Shown: one piece after another, positions 59,238 to 64,000 of the stretch
Position numbering within the stretch: the stretch's first letter is position 1
Layout of the letters: the number at the start of each line of letters is the position of its first letter
From: Actinoplanes siamensis
GTDB taxonomy: Bacteria > Actinomycetota > Actinomycetes > Mycobacteriales > Micromonosporaceae
NCBI RefSeq assembly: GCF_016862395.1
Contig: NZ_BOMW01000040.1
Location: 16,274 to 80,273, forward strand
Direction of reading: 5' to 3'
DNA: 64,000 bases
Position numbers and translations under genes: made by a program
Notes under the pieces: model-generated
Told to the model about the DNA's origin: nothing
Seen by the model: only the letters and a program-made list of their open reading frames with translations
Databases searched by the model: none

Positions 59238-60083
59238 TCATGCCGCCAGCAGGGCGGCGACCCCGTCGAAGGCCGGGCGGCGGACCGTGAACCGGGTGAT
59301 CCCCCACCGGCGTTCGATGAGCGCCAGCTTCGCTGTGATCTCACGCTGCGTTCCGACCAGGGCGTACGGCGTGAGCTCGAGGTCGGCCACACTGGTCCCG
59401 GCCTCCTCCGCCAATTTCGCGTACGTCGCGCCGGCGTCGTCGGTCACCTCGAAGTAGTGCACGAGCGCCTCCACCGGGGTCCCGCCGGCCAGCCCCACCT
59501 TCGCGTCCACCTGGTCCGGCCGGAACCGGGCCTCGTGCTCGTGCCCGTCCGCCAGGGTGCGGCCCAGCCCGGAGAGCCCGATCACATCGGCGTGCTCGGC
59601 GGCCCAGCGCAGCAGCCGGGTGTTGCCGCCCCCGAACAGCAGCGGCACCCGCTCCTGCACCGGCCGCGGCTTCTCCAGGCCCTCCCCGGCCAGCATCCGC
59701 ATGGTCGTCTCGGCCACCGTGATGCAGTGGTCGACCCGCTCGCGCACCCCCGGGCGCTCCCGCCCGATCGCGGCCCACTCGGCAGGCGTGTGCCCGGCCC
59801 CCACCCCGAAGATCGCCCGGCCGCCGGAGACCACGTCCAGCGTGGCCACATCCGCGGCGAGCAGGATCGGCTCGCGGATGCCGGCGTTCACCACGTACGA
59901 CCCGAGTTTGATCCGGCTGGTCACCGCGGCCGCCGCGGCCAGCGCCACGAACGGCGCCGCGCAGGCGCCCGGATGATCGGCGGCGTAGAGCGCCTGGAAT
60001 CCGGCGGCCTCGGCACGCCGTGCGAGATCGAGCCAGTCGGCGGCTTCGGTCGGCTGCGCCTGCAGCGAGAAAGAGGTGGCCAT
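59238..60083 (-). CDS. Luciferase-like F420/flavin-dependent oxidoreductase
   Basis: A 281-residue LLM-family TIM-barrel protein. It shows FQALYAADHPGACAAPFVAL at the cofactor edge, SRIKLGSYVVNAGIREPILL, ATLDVVSGGRAIFGVGAGHT (the family's conserved central segment) and PLLFGGGNTRLLRWAAEHAD. Length is standard. Substrate unknown; deazaflavin F420 is the likely cofactor in an actinomycete. The ATG at 60083 is chosen; the open frame upstream is Cys/Arg-rich and not coding-like. Convergent with the pil operon. Confidence 0.85.
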   Translation of the reverse strand: MATSFSLQAQPTEAADWLDLARRAEAAGFQALYAADHPGACAAPFVALAAAAAVTSRIKLGSYVVNAGIREPILLAADVATLDVVSGGRAIFGVGAGHTPAEWAAIGRERPGVRERVDHCITVAETTMRMLAGEGLEKPRPVQERVPLLFGGGNTRLLRWAAEHADVIGLSGLGRTLADGHEHEARFRPDQVDAKVGLAGGTPVEALVHYFEVTDDAGATYAKLAEEAGTSVADLELTPYALVGTQREITAKLALIERRWGITRFTVRRPAFDGVAALLAA

Positions 60084-60223
60084 GCGCCGATGGTGGCAGC
60101 GATCCGGCGAGCGGCCCCACTTCTTCTGCCGACGGCAGAGGACGCACCTGGACGGCAACCGGAGATGACTGCCGCCCGGCGGACAACAGCCGATCAGAAG
60201 GGTCCACGAGGAGGGGCTTAGCA

Positions 60224-60607
60224 ATGAACCAGAACCTGATCCTGATCGCCGACGACGACGCCGACGTCCGGGACCTGCTCACGGTGGCGCTGGAGGGGGC
60301 CGGCTACCAGGCCGTGGGCGCGAACGACGGGCGCACCGCGGCCCGGATCCTCACCGTCGCCAAGCCCATCGCGATGATCACCGACGTCCGGATGCCCTCG
60401 ATGAACGGGATGGAGCTGTGCCGGCTGGCCCGCAACACCCCGGCGCTGCGGGACATGGCGATCCTCATGGTGTCCGGCAACAACCACGCGTACGACGTGG
60501 ACGCCGGGATGGTGGCCGGCGCGGACGGCTACGTGGCCAAGCCGCTCCAGCCGAAGCGAATCGTCAGCGAGCTGCGGGATCTGATCAGCCGCCGCCCGGG
60601 GGCCTGA
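60224..60607 (+). CDS. Single-domain response regulator
   Basis: A 127-residue CheY-like receiver without an output domain. The acidic pocket is IADDDADVRD (Asp10-Asp12), the phosphoacceptor is Asp54 in MITDVRMPSMNGMEL, and Lys106 is in GYVAKPLQP. Thr/Ser84 is in MVSGNN. A GAGGAG site lies before the ATG at 60224. No histidine kinase is adjacent, so it is an orphan. Its closeness to the pil operon raises the possibility of a link to pilus or motility control, but that is only position. Confidence 0.9.
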   Translation: MNQNLILIADDDADVRDLLTVALEGAGYQAVGANDGRTAARILTVAKPIAMITDVRMPSMNGMELCRLARNTPALRDMAILMVSGNNHAYDVDAGMVAGADGYVAKPLQPKRIVSELRDLISRRPGA

Positions 60608-60679
60608 GCTTCGGCGCCGGCGGTCTCCTTCCAGCCGTGCGGCGCCGGCTCGGCGAATGCCCGCGCAACGTGCGCCGGG

Positions 60680-61444
60680 TCAGGCCAGGGTGGCGCTCTC
60701 CAGCGGAGCGGACGGCTCGTTCTGCCCCAGCAGTCCTCCATAGGTGAATCCCGCGATCAGGGCGCCCGCGACCGGCGCCACGAGGAACAGCCACAGCTGA
60801 CCGAGGGCGCCGCCGCCGGCGAACAGGGCCGGGCCGAGGGACCGGGCCGGGTTCACCGAGGTGTTCGTCACCGGGATGCTGACCAGATGGATCAGCGTGA
60901 GGCCGAGCCCGATCGCGAGCGGCGCGAAGCCGCGCGGCGCCCGGGTGTCCGTCGCGCCGAGGATGACGAACAGGAACACGGCTGTCATCACGACCTCGGT
61001 GATCAGGGCGGCCAGCAGCGAGTAGCCGCCGGGCGAGCGGTCGCCGTACCCGTTGGTCGCGAAGCCCGACTCGACGGCGTCGAACGCCGGCCGGCCGGAC
61101 GCGATGACGAACAGCACCCCGGCCCCGGCGATCGCCGCCACCACCTGGGTCACGATGTAGGCCGGCGCGTCGCGCCAGCGGAACTGTCCGGCGGCGGCGA
61201 GGCCGACGGTCACCGCCGGGTTGAAATGACCTCCGGAGACGTGCCCGACGGCGTACGCCATCGTCAGCACCGTCAATCCGAACGCGAGCGCCACCCCGAG
61301 GAAGCCGATACCCAGGTCGAGACCGGCGGGGTTGAGGAACGCGGCGGCCAGGACGGCCGAGCCGCAGCCGGCGAAGACCAGCCAGAAGGTGCCGAGGAAC
61401 TCTGCGGCGATGCGCCTCGGCATCGCTGGTGTGGATGTGGACAT
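60680..61444 (-). CDS. aqpZ: Aquaporin Z-type water channel
   Basis: A 254-residue MIP-family channel with six helices and the two half-helices GGHFNPAVTVG and TSVNPARSLGPALF, each bearing the NPA motif. The filter region around helix 5 (IHLVSIPVTNTSVNPARS) with His and the small residues fits water-selective AqpZ rather than a glycerol facilitator. The ATG at 61444 is used; it is 24 nt inside the longer open frame. Cytoplasmic membrane. Confidence 0.92.
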   Translation of the reverse strand: MSTSTPAMPRRIAAEFLGTFWLVFAGCGSAVLAAAFLNPAGLDLGIGFLGVALAFGLTVLTMAYAVGHVSGGHFNPAVTVGLAAAGQFRWRDAPAYIVTQVVAAIAGAGVLFVIASGRPAFDAVESGFATNGYGDRSPGGYSLLAALITEVVMTAVFLFVILGATDTRAPRGFAPLAIGLGLTLIHLVSIPVTNTSVNPARSLGPALFAGGGALGQLWLFLVAPVAGALIAGFTYGGLLGQNEPSAPLESATLA

Positions 61445-61651
61445 GTCGTCAGGCTCGCACGAGATCACGACATACCGGGACGTTTTCGTTGCTGGTCACC
61501 GCGTTGCCGCAGGCTCGGGGACACCCGATCGTCCGGCCCGGCACGGACGACGACTCCTGGATTGTCGTCTCCGATTCGCCTAAACCCCCGCTCGGCTCGA
61601 CCAGTCGGCGGACAACGATCTTGTGCACTGGGGGTCGTACCTTGACCAGCC

Positions 61652-61753
61652 ATGGGCGCATTGAAGATCTGGCATTTGTTGATCTGTCTGCTGCTGGTCG
61701 GCGGAGTCGTGGGAGTGGTTGCCGTCGTGGTGGGTGTGTTCCGCCGGCGGTAG
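61652..61753 (+). CDS. 33-residue single-helix membrane protein
   Basis: A short frame starting MGALKIWHLL, running through a hydrophobic stretch with VGGVVGVVAVVVGV, and ending VFRRR. The N-terminal MGALK-W-H start recalls TatA-like tiny membrane proteins, but the protein stops right after the helix and lacks the amphipathic part, so it is not a TatA. The basic end suggests a C-terminus inside the cell. Codons are typical except several TTG. It lies upstream of, and on the same strand as, the XRE regulator gene (71-nt gap). Function unknown; it could be a small regulatory membrane peptide. Confidence 0.55.
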   Translation: MGALKIWHLLICLLLVGGVVGVVAVVVGVFRRR

Positions 61754-61824
61754 CGCGTACGGTCGAATCCGGCGGCCGGGGTAGAGGCCGGCCGCCGCGC
61801 CCTGTCCTCTACCAGGGAGCACCG

Positions 61825-62601
61825 ATGGATCCGTACGCCGATTCGCTGGCATTCGGTCAGCGGCTGCAACTCCTCCGCACACGCAGGGGGCTCACCCGGG
61901 ACCAGCTCGGCGGCCTGGTAGGCCGATCCGGGTCGTGGGTCAAGGGTGTGGAGACCGGGCGTCTGAAGACACCAAAGCTGGACGTTGTTCTCGCCCTTGC
62001 CGAGGTTCTGCGGATACGCGACCTGTCCGACCTGACCGGCGACCAGTCGCTCCACGTCGATCTGTTCGTTGGTCCTGGCCATCCGCGCCTCGCGGCCGTC
62101 AAAGAGGCCGTGGACGCCTATCCGGTCGCCACCGATCAGGAAGCGCCTTTGACCGGCCACATCCGGGCACGGCTGGCGAGTGCATGGTCGGCTCGGCACT
62201 CGGCCGCCAACCACCGGGAGGCGATCGGAGGGTTGCTGCCGGAACTCATCCGGGACGCGCAGCTCGCCGTCCGGCAGGCCGACACCGGTCCGGCGCGCCG
62301 GAGGGCGCAGGCCGTGCTCTCAGAGATTTACTCGCTGGCCCAGTTCTTCGTGGCCTACCAGCCGGATGCCGCGCTGCTGTGGCGTGTGGCCGAGCGTGGC
62401 CTGATCGCGGCCCAAGAGTCCGAGGACCCGCACGCCATCGGCGTAGCCGCATGGCTGACCACCCAGGCGCACCGCGACGCGGCGCACTTCGATGCTGCTG
62501 ATGCGGTCAATCTGGAGACGCTCCGATACCTCGAACGTCTCCTTGAGGACGCAACGGGAGGCCGAGTCCAAGAGTCCGGCCCGCCGGCGGCGTGCGTCTG
62601 A
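61825..62601 (+). CDS. XRE-family regulator, probably C-terminally shortened
   Basis: A 258-residue protein with an N-terminal Cro/CI helix-turn-helix (FGQRLQLLRTRRGLTRDQLG, then RSGSWVKGVETG, residues 10-50). A helical TPR-like region (about 95-235, including AQAVLSEIYSLAQFFVAYQP and AAQESEDPHAIGVAAWLTTQ) follows. Actinomycete relatives of this layout are ~380-410 residues; here the repeat region stops at LETLRYLERLLEDAT and ends in an unrelated tail, RVQESGPPAACV. A palindrome and an integrase remnant follow, so loss of the 3' part by insertion or recombination is likely. DNA binding should be intact. Confidence 0.72.
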   Translation: MDPYADSLAFGQRLQLLRTRRGLTRDQLGGLVGRSGSWVKGVETGRLKTPKLDVVLALAEVLRIRDLSDLTGDQSLHVDLFVGPGHPRLAAVKEAVDAYPVATDQEAPLTGHIRARLASAWSARHSAANHREAIGGLLPELIRDAQLAVRQADTGPARRRAQAVLSEIYSLAQFFVAYQPDAALLWRVAERGLIAAQESEDPHAIGVAAWLTTQAHRDAAHFDAADAVNLETLRYLERLLEDATGGRVQESGPPAACV

Positions 62602-62637
62602 ACTCGCCGTGAAGATCGGCCTACTGGCCGCGTAAGC

Positions 62638-62662
62638 GAAGGGGCACAAATTGTGCCCCTTC
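62638..62662. repeat. Perfect palindrome after the XRE gene
   Basis: GAAGGGGCACAA (62638-62649), one A, then TTGTGCCCCTTC. It could be a terminator hairpin for the XRE gene, a regulator operator or part of a recombination site. Confidence 0.6.
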
Positions 62663-62826
62663 CCTCACTCGGCTGGCCATAGCTTCGATCGCAGCATCGG
62701 CGGGCGGAAGTCCCTGGCTCGGTCTTTGCCCGCCGCTGCCCAACGCGGCGGGCGGTCGGTCTGGATCACCATGGAAAATGCCCGGACCCGCCGCGCTGAA
62801 TCCTTGGACGCGGCGGAGGAGCGGGC

Positions 62827-63111
62827 ATGCTCGGTCAGGAACTCGGCACAGCGACGAGAGCCACCCACAGGCAGGTCCTGCCCTTCGGTCTCTGCTCGGA
62901 CCATGCGGTGCCCACGGTGTGGCCGTGCGAGTCGGCGATCGAGCTGCTGGTGCAGCGGTACGGCGCCGGCTGGGTGCTCGCCGCGCACCTCTGGGACCAG
63001 TTCGAAGAGGCTGCGCGGCTGTACCCGACCCTCGGCGTGCTGTACCTGCGGGACCTGGTCATCTCGCGCCCGCTCGACGCGATCAAGCACTGGAGCGAGG
63101 TGACGGCATGA
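62827..63111 (+). CDS. Hypothetical protein, 94 residues
   Basis: An unrecognised small soluble protein. The central part is helical and aromatic (IELLVQRYGAGWVLAAHLWD, then QFEEAARLYPTLGVLYLRDL). GGAGGAG lies 5-6 nt before the ATG, a strong ribosome-binding site, and its stop overlaps the next start by 4 nt (ATGA), where an integrase fragment begins. The context suggests a gene of an integrated element; I cannot assign a function. Confidence 0.6.
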   Translation: MLGQELGTATRATHRQVLPFGLCSDHAVPTVWPCESAIELLVQRYGAGWVLAAHLWDQFEEAARLYPTLGVLYLRDLVISRPLDAIKHWSEVTA

Positions 63112-63293
63112 GCATCCCTCGCACCTGGTCGGCGCAGAGCGGCGCGACCCTGCGAGAGCTGATGGCCCGGATCGGTCACTCCAGTACCAGGGCCGCCATG
63201 ATCTACCAGCACGCCAGCAGGGACGGGGACCAGGCCATCGCAGCGGCCTTGGACGCATTGATCGGTGAGGCTCCAAAGCAGGCCGAGAAGTGA
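63108..63293 (+). pseudogene. Tyrosine recombinase (integrase) C-terminal remnant
   Basis: Only the last ~50 residues of a phage-type integrase are kept: GATLRELMARIGHSSTRAAM, then IYQHASRDGDQAIAAALDAL. These contain the late His/Ser region and the nucleophile Tyr (MIYQHA), but the rest of the catalytic domain (Arg and His-x-x-Arg box 1/2 parts) and the whole N-terminal DNA-binding region are missing. An ATG at 63108 makes a short frame with about 8 unrelated residues before the homology. Evidence of a former integrated element at this end of the window. Confidence 0.75.
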
Positions 63294-63317
63294 TCTGGCA
63301 AAGGTCCGGCACAAACG

Positions 63318-63347
63318 AAAACACCCGGACCGAAGTCCGGGTGTTTT
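63318..63347 (+). terminator. Rho-independent terminator
   Basis: Perfect 13-bp arms AAAACACCCGGAC and complement around a CGAA loop, ending in GTGTTTTCCC, 24 nt past the integrase remnant stop. The mirrored A/T ends could let it work in both directions. Confidence 0.8.
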
Positions 63348-63566
63348 CCCTGGTGGAGGTGATGACCTCTTACTTGAACCTCGCCCGGCACGCAGCGGAC
63401 CTGCAGCGGGCGCTCGCCCGCATCTCAGCCACTGACAGTGCGCCCTAAGGCCGGCTCATCCGCCGTCTCCAGGGCCATACGCATCGATGGGGCTCTGAGG
63501 CGACAAGTAGCCCATGCCGTCCTTCCCATTTAATAAATCTGGTATCCACCCTCAGCCCGCCAGCGA

Positions 63567-63776
63567 CTAATCCTCGTTGCTGGCGGAACTATTCACGACG
63601 GTGGTACTAGCAGAGGCCCAGTTCACCTGCCCCAAGCGCGTGGTGAGGCCCTGCGCTTTGGTTGCCTTTCCGATAGTTGTCGTATTGTCGCTCATATAGC
63701 TTTCCAGGGTTTCCCGCACGCTAGATATAGCGTTCAACACTTCATCATCCGTGGGCAGCCACTTAAGCTTTACGTC
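63567..63776 (-). pseudogene. AT-richer truncated gene fragment
   Basis: A minus-strand frame reading KLKWLPTDDEVLNAISSVRE, then TLESYMSDNTTTIGKATKAQ and a Ser/Asn-rich end (VNSSASNED). Base composition here (about half G+C) and A/T-rich codons are unlike the rest of the window, suggesting recent transfer. Upstream of about 63776 the frame stays open but the DNA is coding on the other strand (see next entry), so the 5' part has been lost at a junction. Product unknown. Confidence 0.5.
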
Positions 63777-63782
63777 GGGGGG

Positions 63783-63908
63783 AGCGAGACGGTCGGCGTC
63801 CTCGAGGTGGGGCGGATCGCCGAAGACGTCGAGTTGACCCCAGACCAGATGCGCCGGCTGGCCAAGAGACTGCGGCGCCTCGCCGACCAGGCGGACGGGC
63901 GGCGATAG
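63783..63908 (+). pseudogene. C-terminal fragment of a small helical protein
   Basis: A plus-strand end piece reading GVLEVGRIAEDVELTPDQMR, then RLAKRLRRLADQADGRR and a stop. It has normal high-GC codon bias and looks like the C-terminal helix pair of small proteins common in actinomycete mobile regions. There is no start or N-terminal part; the frame breaks into AT-richer DNA at about 63776. I cannot name the family with certainty. Confidence 0.5.
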
Positions 63909-63950
63909 CTCCAACGCGTACACGGGGTGATCGCCAACAGCTCCAAATCG

Positions 63951-63985
63951 GGCCTCCAACTACTCCAATGGAGCGGTTGGAGGCC
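63951..63985. repeat. Inverted repeat at the right end
   Basis: GGCCTCCAAC (63951-63960) and its complement (63976-63985) around a 15-nt loop; possibly a terminator for the plus-strand fragment or part of a site cut by the window end. Confidence 0.5.
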
Positions 63986-64000
63986 GATTCCCTTTAGACC

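Noticed and set aside
61652..61753. TatA homologue
   Set aside because: Only the first residues resemble TatA; the amphipathic helix and C-terminal part are absent.
63362..63448. 28-codon frame after the terminator
   Set aside because: GGAGG is only 2 nt from the ATG and there is no recognisable product; evidence too weak.
1..64000. tRNA, rRNA and CRISPR arrays
   Set aside because: No cloverleaf-like tRNA pattern, rRNA segment or regularly spaced repeat was noticed; a covariance-model scan would be decisive for small RNAs.

Overview
The window is very GC-rich, with strongly G/C-biased third codon positions, frequent GTG starts and many ATGA/GTGA stop-start overlaps. It encodes a mycothiol-dependent formaldehyde dehydrogenase, a CysM/CysO/Mec cysteine pathway, an Fxs-type RiPP precursor and a complete inner-membrane type IV pilus operon. 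Together these point to a filamentous actinomycete of the Micromonosporaceae, most likely Actinoplanes or a close relative. The genus is an inference from gene content, not from a marker gene.

Layout. 1-5410 (+): histidine utilisation operon (end of hutU, an M20 amidohydrolase, hutF, hutI, hutH), almost every junction overlapping. 5496-6616 (-): a MerR regulator fused to a shortened PP2C domain, and an MFS transporter with most of its middle missing. 6696-15522: a conserved actinobacterial housekeeping block resembling the M. tuberculosis Rv1330c-Rv1341 neighbourhood (rdgB, rph, a glycosyltransferase, an Rv1339-like phosphodiesterase, cysM, cysO, a 25-codon ORF, mec, a DUF2017 gene, clpS, then divergent pncB-pncA). 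15664-28394: metabolic and regulatory genes (luciferase-like oxidoreductase, MFS, ctaD, FAD monooxygenase, a LigD-like protein with a degenerate ligase domain, a GH63-like hydrolase, mscR, MarR, cupin, PAS-GGDEF-EAL).

28.4-42.1 kb is the accessory region. It holds a frameshifted DUF559-type nuclease remnant, a 1.6-kb stretch with no convincing gene, an SF1B (Upf1/Dna2-like) helicase, a beta-family protein, a primase-polymerase, a flavoprotein, a GAF-SpoIIE phosphatase, and a two-gene unit of a Cas4/Dna2-like Fe-S nuclease with an unrecognised 493-residue partner. The helicase, beta-protein and primase-polymerase genes each have a -10 box 6-7 nt before the start codon (leaderless). This region is the best candidate for an undescribed nucleic-acid-processing or defence system.

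42.2-48.3 kb carries parts of an FxSxx-COOH RiPP system (fxsA, HExxH protein, fxsT), interrupted by a GGDEF-EAL gene and without a radical-SAM gene. 48.4-51.1 kb has a STAS protein and a divergent MFS/GlxA-type regulator pair. 51.2-59.2 kb is the pilB-pilT-pilC-pilA-pilD-pilM-pilN-pilO cluster. The right end holds a second luciferase-like oxidoreductase, a single-domain response regulator, aqpZ, a 33-codon membrane protein, a shortened XRE regulator, an integrase C-terminal remnant and an AT-richer junction, consistent with a decayed integrated element.

A ~100-bp palindromic element occurs twice, in opposite orientations, in the convergent intergenic gaps at 24.4 and 45.7 kb.
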